Below, piece after piece: positions 30,133-39,231 of a stretch of 64,000 nucleotides of DNA. Made by a program: the position numbers and the translations under genes. The DNA comes from a virus: positions 124,001-188,000 of IMG/VR virus record IMGVR_UViG_3300047311_000323; one strand, given 5' to 3'. Position 1 is the stretch's first letter. The number at the start of each line of letters is the position of its first letter. A model generated the notes under the pieces. It searched no databases, had not been told where the DNA came from, and saw only the letters and a program-made list of their open reading frames with translations.

Positions 30133-30885
30133 ATGACGACTTCTATTATGTTGGTGACCTATAACAGGCTCGAATTTACAAAACGTATGTTTGATAACTT
30201 CTTCAAAACTACTGATGGACCATATCGATTACTAATTGTAGATAATGGATCTACTGATGGAACAAAAGAGTGGTTAGAGAAGCTACCAGAACAATTATCA
30301 GTTGATTGCAAGATACATTTCAATCCTACAAATAAGGGAATTGCAATGGGGAGAAACCAAGGTCTTTTGATGGCTAAGAAATATGGGCCAGATGACGAGT
30401 TCCTTGCCACTATCGATAATGATGTTGAGTTCCCTGATAAGTGGCTCTCGCAATGTACAGACATTATCTCGGATAAAGATGGTTACAGGCTTACTATTGG
30501 TGTAAGTTTTGAAAATGATAACTATGAACTAGTTACAAGGAAAGATAAGACTTTTCAGCTTAAAAAGGCTGGTAATCTTGGAACTGCTTGTTCTGTTTTC
30601 CACCGAGAGCTACACAAGAAGATTGGTTACTTCACCACGGATTATGGAATCTATGGAGAGGAAGATGCCGATTTCTTCTTTAGAGCCAGGCTAGTTGGCT
30701 GGGAAGTAGGCTATCTAAAAGATAAGGGCCATCATTTTGATGAAACAGTAGTTGCTACTGAGGGGTATCGAGAATTCAAAGATGCCGCCCACAAGAACAA
30801 TTTAGTAAAATTCCAGAACAACTGTTACGCCTATACATACCGAATCAAACCAGTTTTTATTCCGTATCATGGCCCGTCAATGTGA
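30133..30885 (+). CDS. Family 2 glycosyltransferase
   Basis: 250 aa; the ATG at 30133 starts the GT-A fold (SIMLVTYNRLEFTKRMFDNF). Motifs: VDNGSTDGTKEW, the DXD-type TIDNDVEF and YGEEDADFFFRA. Transfers a sugar from a nucleotide donor. First gene of the plus-strand sugar cluster that runs to 41.2 kb. Confidence 0.9.
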   Translation: MTTSIMLVTYNRLEFTKRMFDNFFKTTDGPYRLLIVDNGSTDGTKEWLEKLPEQLSVDCKIHFNPTNKGIAMGRNQGLLMAKKYGPDDEFLATIDNDVEFPDKWLSQCTDIISDKDGYRLTIGVSFENDNYELVTRKDKTFQLKKAGNLGTACSVFHRELHKKIGYFTTDYGIYGEEDADFFFRARLVGWEVGYLKDKGHHFDETVVATEGYREFKDAAHKNNLVKFQNNCYAYTYRIKPVFIPYHGPSM

Positions 30886-30917
30886 ATAAAATCTAATTAG
30901 ATCAAGATTGGAAGATA

Positions 30918-32708
30918 ATGTTTGACGGAAAATACTTCGATTGGAATCAGAAGCGTATCAAAGGCATCGTAGACCACTACAGTTACAAATTCTTCTACGG
31001 TAAGAAATTGGCTGACTTAGGCTGTGGTTATGGTGATTTGAGTGGCACTTTGTATCGTCTTGGCGCAGAAATAACTGCGGTAGATGTTCGACAGGACCAC
31101 CTCAAAGTTGTATCTAAGAAATTCCCAGGTGTCAAAGTAGTAAGGACCAACTTAGAGGGACCATGGCCTTTCTTTGGAACTAAGTTTGACATGATACTAG
31201 ATTTAGGTTTAATCTGTCATTTAGCTACTATTGATGAACATATCAAAGCTGTCTGCTCATCGACTACATATTTAGTTTTAGAAACAGCGGTTTGCGATTC
31301 TGATGATCCAAACAAAATCATTCAAGTGCCAGAAGCTAAAGAGATTTATGATTTATCATTCAATGGCACTGGCTCTCGTCCAAGCGCCGCTTATATCGAA
31401 AGGCTATTGACCGATTGTGGTATGACTTTCAGACGCATGGACAGCGGCAAATTGAATTCTGGTGACTACAAGTATGATTGGGTTGCTAAAAATGACAACA
31501 GCACCGACATTCATAAAAGAAGATTTTGGTTTTGTGTCAAAGGTGAAGCTGGATATATGATGCCCTTTGTCGGCGGACAGCCGGCAGTAGTTGTTCAACC
31601 TCCACCAGCGGGACCGAACTTTGCATTTGGTTTTAATCCACCACCTTCCACTTTTGCATCTGTAATACAGACTAGTGGAATACCAACTATTTTGACTTCA
31701 AATCCTAGGGCGCCAATGCATTCTCGCATGGTAGCAGAGGGATTGAGGAATCCAAGCGTGGGCACATCGTACCCGTCAGGCAACTATGTTGAACTTAAGG
31801 ACGACTCGCTCAGTTTTCAAGTCATGCGTAATAGTAAAGAATTCGCGCTCCTGACCCCCGAAAGTTATGCGCCCCCTGTTACTTATCAAAATTCAGGAGT
31901 CATTTTCCCGAATTCTCCAAGTTCAAGATACTGGTTCAAAAAGATTGCACCCTTCTTCCCCAATCTTGTAGTTTCTTCTAAGGCTCATACCATGATAGGC
32001 TTTAACAAGTCTACAGATATGCCAAACATAGTTATGTGTTCCTTAGATAATCTAACTATAAATGACAGAGTTTGGGTTGATGAATGGCTACAGGGTAGTT
32101 TGCAACAATCACATATAGACAAGCTAAGGTCTTGCAAAATTATTCTTACACCATCACTAACCAATATGCAAGAAATACTTCAGCACCTACCTGATGCTAG
32201 TGTGCGCCGAGTGGAAAGGCCCTGGCCGATGTTGGCTGCCGAAGCCTTCAAATTTGATTACTTCCTGTACTTTGAGAAGGATGAGAAGATAACACGCTTA
32301 CTTCTAGAGTCTTGGGAAGAACGATTTGGCCAATTGATTGTAGTGGGCTCTCGCGTTAAACTGCCAACATTTGCTGAGTTCGTTTCTGATACAGTCTCTT
32401 ATAGTAGTGTATCTGGTTTGCTAATGGGCGCCAAAGCTATAGTTGACGTATCATTCAATACATATTACACGTCTGGTATTCTAAAATTAGCTAGCGCCTT
32501 ATCACTACCTATTATTACAAACAACCAAGCCTATTTGAGTGCGCCTAGCTCTACTATAATTTCACAAGACAACTCTACCTATCCATCGCCTAAAGATATA
32601 CATAAAGCAGTGGCCGCATTTATGGATATGCCAAAAACACCGGCTAAATTTGATGCCGAGTATAATCAGGGACTAGTTGTTGCAGTACAGAAATTGGTGG
32701 GTGTTTAA
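30918..32708 (+). CDS. Fused methyltransferase and GT-B glycosyltransferase-like protein
   Basis: 596 aa. Residues about 1-200 form a class I SAM methyltransferase (LADLGCGYGDLSG, AVDVRQDHLKVV, FDMILDLGL). A proline-rich linker (about 215-265) joins it to a C-terminal GT-B-like region with SGLLMGAKAIVDVSFNTYYTSGILKLASALSLPIITN, resembling the sugar-donor half of glycosyltransferases. The fusion may both methylate and glycosylate a glycan. Its stop overlaps the next start. Confidence 0.75.
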   Translation: MFDGKYFDWNQKRIKGIVDHYSYKFFYGKKLADLGCGYGDLSGTLYRLGAEITAVDVRQDHLKVVSKKFPGVKVVRTNLEGPWPFFGTKFDMILDLGLICHLATIDEHIKAVCSSTTYLVLETAVCDSDDPNKIIQVPEAKEIYDLSFNGTGSRPSAAYIERLLTDCGMTFRRMDSGKLNSGDYKYDWVAKNDNSTDIHKRRFWFCVKGEAGYMMPFVGGQPAVVVQPPPAGPNFAFGFNPPPSTFASVIQTSGIPTILTSNPRAPMHSRMVAEGLRNPSVGTSYPSGNYVELKDDSLSFQVMRNSKEFALLTPESYAPPVTYQNSGVIFPNSPSSRYWFKKIAPFFPNLVVSSKAHTMIGFNKSTDMPNIVMCSLDNLTINDRVWVDEWLQGSLQQSHIDKLRSCKIILTPSLTNMQEILQHLPDASVRRVERPWPMLAAEAFKFDYFLYFEKDEKITRLLLESWEERFGQLIVVGSRVKLPTFAEFVSDTVSYSSVSGLLMGAKAIVDVSFNTYYTSGILKLASALSLPIITNNQAYLSAPSSTIISQDNSTYPSPKDIHKAVAAFMDMPKTPAKFDAEYNQGLVVAVQKLVGV

Positions 32709-33664
32709 TGTTGAAAGTACTTTACTTACCAATTGGCAGTCAAACGGGCATGGTCGAAGGTTTTAGAAATGCAGGAGCTGATCTAGAAGCGTTTGATTTC
32801 TGGGGATTATGGGAGCGCACGAAAAGCAAAGGAGCTGTAGAAAGTGAATTTTTGACAAAAGTTAGAAACTTTCAGCCAAATCTAATTCATATGCAGCTTC
32901 AATTCACTGGACTAATAGATGCGAGTGTAATTGCTGAAGCTAGAAAAATAGCACCCGGCGTAGTTATTACTAACTGGACGGGTGACGTACGAGCTGATGC
33001 TCAGAGATCATTTTGTGATGTGGCTCATCAAGTAGATTTTTCTTTAATATCTAGCACGGGCCAATTAGATATGTACAAACATGCTGGCTGTCATAATGTT
33101 AAATATTGGCAGATTGGATATAATCCTAAATCCAGTTATCCTATGAATCTTGATTCGCACAAATATGATGTTAGCTTTTTAGGTAATAATTACGGCCATA
33201 CGTTTCCGGATGGTGGCCTAAGGGTGGGCGCGACTGATACGCTAAGAAACATATTTGGCACACGATTTGGTTTATTTGGATCTGGTTATCATCCACACGC
33301 GCCTTCCGTAGAGCCTATGCAAGCTAATGAGATATACAATCAGAGTATTTGCGCATTAAGCATTAGTAATTTTAATAGTGTGTCTCATTACTTTTCTGAC
33401 AGATTATTATCCTGTATGGCATCAGGGCGCCCCACTATATCTTGGCATTTTCCCGGATTTGAAAGCTACTTCATTGAAGGTAAAGAAATATTCATTGCGC
33501 GCTCGGCAAAAGACATCGTTGATATCGTTAATTACTGTAAAGCTAATCCAACTATTGCAACGCAAGTTGGAATAAACGGATATCAAAGAGTTCTAAAAGA
33601 ACACACATTCACTTCAAGAGTTATGGAGCTGTTGCACATAACTAATTTAATCCATTTGGTGTAA
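32708..33664 (+). CDS. GT-B glycosyltransferase (CgeB-like)
   Basis: 318 aa. N-terminal LKVLYLPIGSQTGMVEGFRNAGADL and FQPNLIHMQLQFTG; C-terminal SHYFSDRLLSCMASGRPTISWHF..FESYF and DIVDIVNYC, as in the CgeB/YkvP-type glycosyltransferase family (Glyco_trans_1_2). Probably transfers a sugar to the phage-modified surface glycan or to the virion. Overlaps its neighbour by one base. Confidence 0.8.
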   Translation: MLKVLYLPIGSQTGMVEGFRNAGADLEAFDFWGLWERTKSKGAVESEFLTKVRNFQPNLIHMQLQFTGLIDASVIAEARKIAPGVVITNWTGDVRADAQRSFCDVAHQVDFSLISSTGQLDMYKHAGCHNVKYWQIGYNPKSSYPMNLDSHKYDVSFLGNNYGHTFPDGGLRVGATDTLRNIFGTRFGLFGSGYHPHAPSVEPMQANEIYNQSICALSISNFNSVSHYFSDRLLSCMASGRPTISWHFPGFESYFIEGKEIFIARSAKDIVDIVNYCKANPTIATQVGINGYQRVLKEHTFTSRVMELLHITNLIHLV

Positions 33665-33666
33665 TC

Positions 33667-34233
33667 ATGATAAGGCTCCTTTACAATTACTATGAAGATA
33701 AAAACCCTTTACGCAAGAGGGAGATTGACTATTGTTTGCAAAGAAATCTTGCTAATAAACTTATTACAACTGTGATTTTTGAGTCGGCCACCAAACCAAC
33801 TTACGAATTCTTTTTTCAACAAATCAATAAGGTAACTGGACCAGATGACATCAATATCATTTGCAACTCTGATATCTTTTTTGATGACACCATAGCGTTG
33901 ACACAGAACATTAAAAACAAACAGCTTTATGCCTTAAGTCGATGGGATTGGTTAGGTAATGATGCGCTCGTCAGATTTTTTGATAGACCGGATAGTCAGG
34001 ATACTTGGATTGTCAAGGGTAAAGTGGAGGGAGTTTTCGGTAATTTCACACTAGGAATCAGAGGGTGTGATAATAGAATTGCTTACGAATTCAATAAAGC
34101 TGGCTATGGAGTATCTAATCCTAGTAAATCAATCAAAACTTATCACGTTCACAATTCGGGTGTTCGTAACTATACTATGGTAGATGTAGTTCCGGAACCA
34201 TATCTAACCATACCAACTTCGAGTTTAACATGA
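33667..34233 (+). CDS. Glycosyltransferase-like protein
   Basis: 188 aa. NIICNSDIFFDDTIAL resembles a DXD metal-binding strand; ALSRWDW and FTLGIRGCDNRIAYEFNKAG follow, a pattern seen in small GT-A-type proteins of sugar clusters. Assignment rests on these motifs and on context. The segment is more AT-rich than the flanking Gmd region. Confidence 0.6.
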   Translation: MIRLLYNYYEDKNPLRKREIDYCLQRNLANKLITTVIFESATKPTYEFFFQQINKVTGPDDINIICNSDIFFDDTIALTQNIKNKQLYALSRWDWLGNDALVRFFDRPDSQDTWIVKGKVEGVFGNFTLGIRGCDNRIAYEFNKAGYGVSNPSKSIKTYHVHNSGVRNYTMVDVVPEPYLTIPTSSLT

Positions 34234-34955
34234 CTATAGAAACAAATACCCCCATTTTTACACTAACCTCATTATGCCCTCGTGAAAATCAATTTGCACT
34301 ACAAAAAGAAAGTATCACATCTTGGATTAAAGCTGGGTGTGAAGTTGTCGCGTTTCAATCATCTGAAGATATGAAACATCTTAAATCTAGTGAGTGGGAT
34401 GGCGTACGCTTTGTTGAAACAGAATCTTCAAAACAATTTCCAAATTACGTCCCAATTTCCAATATGATTGAATGGGCAGCCAAACAAGAAGGACATTCTT
34501 TGCTCATTAATGCTGATTGTAGATTAGGCGTTAGTCCACAGATAATGAAATCTTTAGCCGTAAAATCAAAAGATGGACTTGTTTATCTTGTGCGACATGA
34601 TGTTGATGAGAGTGGGCAAATACAAAAATATGATAGTGGTATTGATGGTTTTCTTTTACCAAATGAGTATGCATCGTTAATTCCACATTCAGATATATAT
34701 TGTATGGGGAAACCGTGGTGGGACTATCTTCTACCTATGTCAATATTGCGTAACAACAAAATAATTGCTTCACCATCATTCCAAGTACTATATCATACGA
34801 TACATCAAATACGATGGAGTCATGAAGAGTGGGAAATTTGTAGAGATGAAACATATCGTCTTTTTGATTGGAAATCTGGTCCAGCGGAAATGTTAATCAA
34901 CATCATCAAGAATACACAAACTATAAATTATGATCCATCTTGGGAGACTAAATGA
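34230..34955 (+). CDS. Hypothetical protein, possible GT-A fold
   Basis: 241 aa. TLTSLCPRENQFALQKESITSW at the N-terminus and SLLINADCRLGVSPQIM in the middle look like a GT-A core with an Asp-containing metal site, but no family was identified. Part of a 33.7-36.5 kb AT-rich stretch of four overlapping genes. Confidence 0.55.
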   Translation: MTIETNTPIFTLTSLCPRENQFALQKESITSWIKAGCEVVAFQSSEDMKHLKSSEWDGVRFVETESSKQFPNYVPISNMIEWAAKQEGHSLLINADCRLGVSPQIMKSLAVKSKDGLVYLVRHDVDESGQIQKYDSGIDGFLLPNEYASLIPHSDIYCMGKPWWDYLLPMSILRNNKIIASPSFQVLYHTIHQIRWSHEEWEICRDETYRLFDWKSGPAEMLINIIKNTQTINYDPSWETK

Positions 34956-35854
34956 GAGTAGTGTTCTTTAATCACTGGCACAATGGAGATATCCATGTTT
35001 CACGTGGATTTATTCGAAAAATAATGGAAAAATTACATTCGGTAGACCCTCAAATTACTTTTACATATAGTCATAAAAATGATCCTAGTCTACTAAAAGA
35101 TATACCCAATTTAGGATTTGACCCCAATGGGATATACCAAATTGGTACACATGATAGTGCGGCAAAAAAAGAAGATACTCTTTATATTAATACATGGTAT
35201 GCTCAGCAAAATTATAGGTACATGAATATTTATGGTATTTCTTTTGATACGTTGTATGCGGCTTTTGATGATACCTGTAAAAATGTTTGGGGATTTTCTT
35301 TGAGTGATATTTCACCAGACCCAAGTGTCTTCTTTCCATCAATTGATTACACGAAATTTGAAATCGAACATGCCAAAATTTGGTTAGATACTCATCCAGG
35401 TAAAAAGATTTTCGTTTGTAATAGTTATGCTCTATCTTCACAGTCTCATAATTTTTCTATCACACCATTAATAATGGGTTTGGCTAAAAAACATACTGAT
35501 AAGATTTTCATCTTATCCAACAAAGAGGGCGAAAATCTTTTGAGCAATGTTTTTTGGTCTAGTGACATAATTAAAAAACCAAGTTGTGATTTGAATGAAA
35601 ACTCATTTTTATCAGAACATTGTGATGCCATTATAGGAAGAGCAACTGGGGCTTTTGCTTTTTCACTTACTTCAAATAATGTAATGAAAAGGAATTGCAA
35701 ATTCTTATGCTTTACAAATATATTGCCACCATCCAATGGAAAATTCTGGCTGTCTAGTATACTGCAAGATAAAATCAACTATACTGCAGATATGATAATT
35801 ACAAACGAATCAAACACTGAAGTAATTAGAGATTTGATTGAGGCACAACTATGA
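34952..35854 (+). CDS. Hypothetical glycosyltransferase-like protein
   Basis: 300 aa. The N-terminal VVFFNHWHNGDIHVSRGFIRKI and the later AKKHTDKIFILSNKEGE, CDAIIGRATG segments recall GT-B (family 9-like) proteins. No definitive motif. AT-rich codon use and overlap with both neighbours place it in a probably transferred block. Confidence 0.5.
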   Translation: MRVVFFNHWHNGDIHVSRGFIRKIMEKLHSVDPQITFTYSHKNDPSLLKDIPNLGFDPNGIYQIGTHDSAAKKEDTLYINTWYAQQNYRYMNIYGISFDTLYAAFDDTCKNVWGFSLSDISPDPSVFFPSIDYTKFEIEHAKIWLDTHPGKKIFVCNSYALSSQSHNFSITPLIMGLAKKHTDKIFILSNKEGENLLSNVFWSSDIIKKPSCDLNENSFLSEHCDAIIGRATGAFAFSLTSNNVMKRNCKFLCFTNILPPSNGKFWLSSILQDKINYTADMIITNESNTEVIRDLIEAQL

Positions 35855-36513
35855 TATACAATACGGGACACAAGTTTACTAAAATTATTGAGCCCCCATC
35901 ACAAGAAGATGTTTACAACTGCCCTCATTATTTCGGAATGAGCTATGATCAAGTAAAAGAATCTGGTGCGCCAGAATTTCTCATTAAACTTTTAGACCAG
36001 TTTCCATTTGATGGTCGCAAAAATATATTGCAAATCAGACCACAAGATTTTAGGTCAAGCAATATCAAAATTGATGGCAGTCATTGGCACACCGATTATA
36101 ACGTCCGCCTACTAGTTGATAGCCAACAAACTAAGATATACGCTAATGATCATAATGACTTTCATCTAATGGTCATTTCTTGGGGAGCGGGACCTTCTAC
36201 CGAGTTCATAACAACAGCAATGGATCTGCCAGATAATCTAAAAAATAAAGACAGTGATGCTGACTGGAAATCCTGGAATTATGCATTGAATAGTAGATTA
36301 GCACAACCATACGAAACAATCACTGCTCCTAAAAATCAAATGCTAGAATACTCAACCAAAGATTTACATAGGGCAGACGGCATACTTCATTCTACTGGAT
36401 TAAGGCTAATGATTGTTGCTTTTGATTGTAATAGTATAGATGGTCAAATCAGAATTCTGCCATCTATCAAAGAAATAGATGGCGGTGCTATCACACCGTC
36501 ATATTCAAGGTAA
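35851..36513 (+). CDS. Possible 2-oxoglutarate/Fe(II)-dependent oxygenase or cupin
   Basis: 220 aa. DGSHWHTDYNVRLLVD provides an H-x-D pair and LEYSTKDLHRADGILHSTGLRLMIV a distal H and R, the order seen in double-stranded beta-helix Fe(II) oxygenases. Assignment is by pattern only; a cupin-type sugar epimerase is an alternative. Last of the AT-rich block; its end overlaps the minus-strand methyltransferase gene by 9 nt. Confidence 0.5.
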   Translation: MIYNTGHKFTKIIEPPSQEDVYNCPHYFGMSYDQVKESGAPEFLIKLLDQFPFDGRKNILQIRPQDFRSSNIKIDGSHWHTDYNVRLLVDSQQTKIYANDHNDFHLMVISWGAGPSTEFITTAMDLPDNLKNKDSDADWKSWNYALNSRLAQPYETITAPKNQMLEYSTKDLHRADGILHSTGLRLMIVAFDCNSIDGQIRILPSIKEIDGGAITPSYSR

Positions 36514-37143
36514 ATCTACCCCATTGTTTTTTTTCAATGTAACGTTCAGTGATAGTGGAAGTGAGTTCTTCCCCAGTTCATTAGGCGGATATGTGTCAAT
36601 GTTTTGGATGGTAAATAGGTCTCCAAATAAAGCTTTGTAACCATATTCGGAAAATCTCCAGCAATCTGGTGTGGGACCATGAACTTTAAACATATATGGC
36701 GTATTAACGAACAATGTAGAGTTGTCGTTAGTTACATTATACAATTGAGATGGAACAGCAAATACTTTAGGCACGTGTTCGATAATGCCTATTAAGATTA
36801 CCACGTCAAATTTTTCTGAAACAAAAGACATATCTTCTATGCTGCCTATATAGTCTGCGTTAGAAGATGTGCTAATGTCTAAAGTCTTGTAATAAATTCC
36901 AAGATGAGAGCAAGTTTTTCCAATTATTGATGTATCAAGTTCTGGAAACATTTCTTCTTTATACAATCCAGATGAGGGACCAACCTCTAACACTTTAAGT
37001 GATGGGTTGCTTTTTAAGAAGTCACATATATGATTAGCAAATGAGAACATATGTTCTCTATAAACCTTATAGTCATCATCTTGGCTAAAAAACCATTGTC
37101 TGCGGCCTGGTCCAAGTACAGGATCAAATTTGAAATTGTTCAT
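36505..37143 (-). CDS. SAM-dependent methyltransferase
   Basis: 212 aa. Class I fold: KVLEVGPSSGLYKEEM, the acidic strand YYKTLDIS, and KFDVVILIGIIEHVPK, typical of small-molecule or sugar methyltransferases. The only minus-strand gene in the sugar cluster. Its ATG lies 10 nt after GATATATA. Confidence 0.82.
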   Translation of the reverse strand: MNNFKFDPVLGPGRRQWFFSQDDDYKVYREHMFSFANHICDFLKSNPSLKVLEVGPSSGLYKEEMFPELDTSIIGKTCSHLGIYYKTLDISTSSNADYIGSIEDMSFVSEKFDVVILIGIIEHVPKVFAVPSQLYNVTNDNSTLFVNTPYMFKVHGPTPDCWRFSEYGYKALFGDLFTIQNIDTYPPNELGKNSLPLSLNVTLKKNNGVDLP

Positions 37144-37153
37144 AGATACGGGG

Positions 37154-37161
37154 TATATATC
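37154..37161 (-). promoter_or_regulatory. GATATATA promoter-like element
   Basis: GATATATA 10 nt before the ATG at 37143 of the minus-strand methyltransferase. No Shine-Dalgarno sequence between them. The 37-nt divergent spacer also carries GAGG for the plus-strand gene at 37181. Confidence 0.45.
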
Positions 37162-37180
37162 GATTGAGTGGTGAGGTCAC

Positions 37181-37804
37181 ATGAAAAAAATTTGCATATT
37201 CGGAGCTGGAGGTTTTGCCAAAGAAGTCTATTGGCTGGCCCAACAATGCCAAAAACAAGTAGATACTTTTGTTGATATAAAAGCTGGTGGTTATTTATGT
37301 GGCACGTCTATCCAAGATGATAGTTATTTCGATCCAACCATACACACCGCTGTAGTCGCCGTTGGCAACCCTAAAGTGAGAGAAAAGATTACCAATCAAA
37401 TTATAGCAAAACATGGTTACCATGTTTTTGAAACTCTTGTTTCTCCTTATGCCAATATTATGGCAGATACTGTTTCTGTTGGTTACGGCTCTGTCATTTG
37501 TGCGAATTGCATTCTAACCTGTGATATTCAATTAGGAGATTTTTCGCAACTTAATCTTGCCACCACTATAGGTCACGACACTAAAACTGATAAGTTTTTT
37601 ACCACCGCTCCGGGCGCCCATATCAGTGGAAAAGTTACAATCGGACAGAGAGTTTATTTTGGGACTAATGCTTCATCTATAGAAGAATTAAACATCTGTG
37701 ATGATGTCATTATTGGAGCATCTGCTTGTGTTACTAAAAACATTCTAGAGAGCGGTATTTATGTTGGTGCCCCAGCTAAGAAAATGGAGAAGAGAAATGG
37801 CTGA
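37181..37804 (+). CDS. Sugar O/N-acyltransferase (NeuD/PglD-like, left-handed beta-helix)
   Basis: 207 aa. N-terminal Rossmann-like CIFGAGGFAKEVYWLAQQ, then hexapeptide repeats (VSVGYGSVICANC, VTIGQRVYFGTNASS, ICDDVIIGASACVT) ending with YVGAPAKK. NeuD/PglD-type enzymes acetylate amino sugars. With the DegT aminotransferase and Gmd downstream this suggests an N-acyl-perosamine-type sugar. Confidence 0.88.
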   Translation: MKKICIFGAGGFAKEVYWLAQQCQKQVDTFVDIKAGGYLCGTSIQDDSYFDPTIHTAVVAVGNPKVREKITNQIIAKHGYHVFETLVSPYANIMADTVSVGYGSVICANCILTCDIQLGDFSQLNLATTIGHDTKTDKFFTTAPGAHISGKVTIGQRVYFGTNASSIEELNICDDVIIGASACVTKNILESGIYVGAPAKKMEKRNG

Positions 37805-38102
37805 TACTATTGGATCGCTAATTGACAAGCTAGCGACTGTAAATCAAAAAATGTTTATGGCACAAGAGGACCTTTATCCTATCAGAAAAATGAGCCTTGA
37901 AGAATTCAAAACTGCTTTTAACTCTAATGAGGGTTTGGAGAAACTATATACTGCTTTCCAAAAATCTATGGATCTCAACGTTCAACGTCAAGCTATGATT
38001 CTAGAAGTTGATAGAAAAATTGCTGAAGTAGTTTCTGCTGCTGTCAAGGGTGAAGATTTAGATAATGGAACTTTCATCCAAAACCAACATAAGACATATT
38101 GA
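37797..38102 (+). CDS. Hypothetical helical protein in sugar cluster
   Basis: 101 aa from the ATG at 37797, 8 nt inside the acyltransferase gene end. Predicted all-helical (IGSLIDKLATVNQKMFMAQEDLY, LEKLYTAFQKSMDLNVQRQAM). The position between acyltransferase and aminotransferase suggests a partner in the same pathway; no family recognised. Confidence 0.62.
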   Translation: MADTIGSLIDKLATVNQKMFMAQEDLYPIRKMSLEEFKTAFNSNEGLEKLYTAFQKSMDLNVQRQAMILEVDRKIAEVVSAAVKGEDLDNGTFIQNQHKTY

Positions 38103-38103
38103 T

Positions 38104-39231
38104 ATGATACCAGTCTACAAACCCTATTTACCACCTAGCTCTTTACAGTACGCTCATGATGCATTGGATTCCACTTGGCTATCCTCACAGGGCAAGTATT
38201 TGCCTATGGTAACTGAAAGGTTGCAAGACCTACTACAAACACCATATGTTATCCCGCTCAATAACGGTACCAGCGCCTGCCACTTGGTTGCCAAATCGTT
38301 GTATAAAGTTTGCCCACCATCATCTGGTAAGAAGAAGCTTATCGTACCAAACAATGTGTACGTAGCTGCCTGGAATGCATTCCTATTCGACAAGAATTAT
38401 GAATTGATTCCTATCGATGCCAACCTAGATACTTGGAACATAGATAATGATAAGCTAGAAGCAGCAATCGTGGCGGAGCCTGATGCTGACGTACTAATCG
38501 TTCACAATATTGGTAACGTTATCAATGTGCCGAGACTACAACAGAAATATCCTAACGTTCACTTCGTAGAGGATAACTGTGAGGGTTTCTTGGGCGGATA
38601 CGGCGGCTTATCAACTGGTCGAGCTTGCTTTGCCTCAGCCGTTTCTTTCTTTGGTAATAAGAACATTACCAGTGGCGAAGGTGGAGCCTTCATCACCAAT
38701 TTCCCAGATACTTATGAGTATGCTAAGTGCGTTCAGGGACAAGGGCAATCTGCTACCAGATTCGTTCACAAAGAGTTGGGATACAACTACCGCATGACTA
38801 ATGTGCAAGCTGCCATCCTATGTGGCCAGTTAGACTCTCTACAAGACATCCTCAATCTCAAACGTAACATTTTTGATACTTATCGACAAGCTTTCCAAAA
38901 CCGTGATGAGATTAGAATACAGATCAGCGAAGAGAATACTGCCAGCGCTAACTGGATGTTCGGAGTAAGGGTTCCTGGCCAGCTATGCTATGATGCGGCC
39001 GAGCTTTACTTCAAGATGCATGGCATAGAAGTTAGACCAATGTTCTATTCTATTTTCGCTCATGACCATCTTAAAGACAATATGGATGTTAGGCCAGCAG
39101 ACTGCACTGTAGCCAATCAGCTTAATAAGGAATGCTTTATCTTACCAAGCTATCCCGAACTAACAGCAGATGAACAGAAATACATTATCGATACCGTCAA
39201 CGGGTATGTAAGAGGAGTTAATGGACCATGA
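38104..39231 (+). CDS. DegT/DnrJ/EryC1-family sugar aminotransferase
   Basis: 375 aa from the ATG at 38104 (MIPVYKPYLPP). PLP enzyme: PLNNGTSACHLVAKSL, FVEDNCEGFLGGYGG and the Lys in SFFGNKNITSGEGG that binds PLP, YNYRMTNVQAAILCGQL. Transfers an amino group to keto-sugar nucleotides such as GDP-4-keto-6-deoxymannose (perosamine synthase-like). The Gmd gene directly follows, overlapping by ATGA. Confidence 0.92.
   Translation: MIPVYKPYLPPSSLQYAHDALDSTWLSSQGKYLPMVTERLQDLLQTPYVIPLNNGTSACHLVAKSLYKVCPPSSGKKKLIVPNNVYVAAWNAFLFDKNYELIPIDANLDTWNIDNDKLEAAIVAEPDADVLIVHNIGNVINVPRLQQKYPNVHFVEDNCEGFLGGYGGLSTGRACFASAVSFFGNKNITSGEGGAFITNFPDTYEYAKCVQGQGQSATRFVHKELGYNYRMTNVQAAILCGQLDSLQDILNLKRNIFDTYRQAFQNRDEIRIQISEENTASANWMFGVRVPGQLCYDAAELYFKMHGIEVRPMFYSIFAHDHLKDNMDVRPADCTVANQLNKECFILPSYPELTADEQKYIIDTVNGYVRGVNGP

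Noticed and set aside
36523-36540. CATTG-T8-CAATG hairpin as a convergent terminator
   Set aside because: Weak 5-bp stem located inside the minus-strand methyltransferase coding region; the run of T is the loop rather than the tail.
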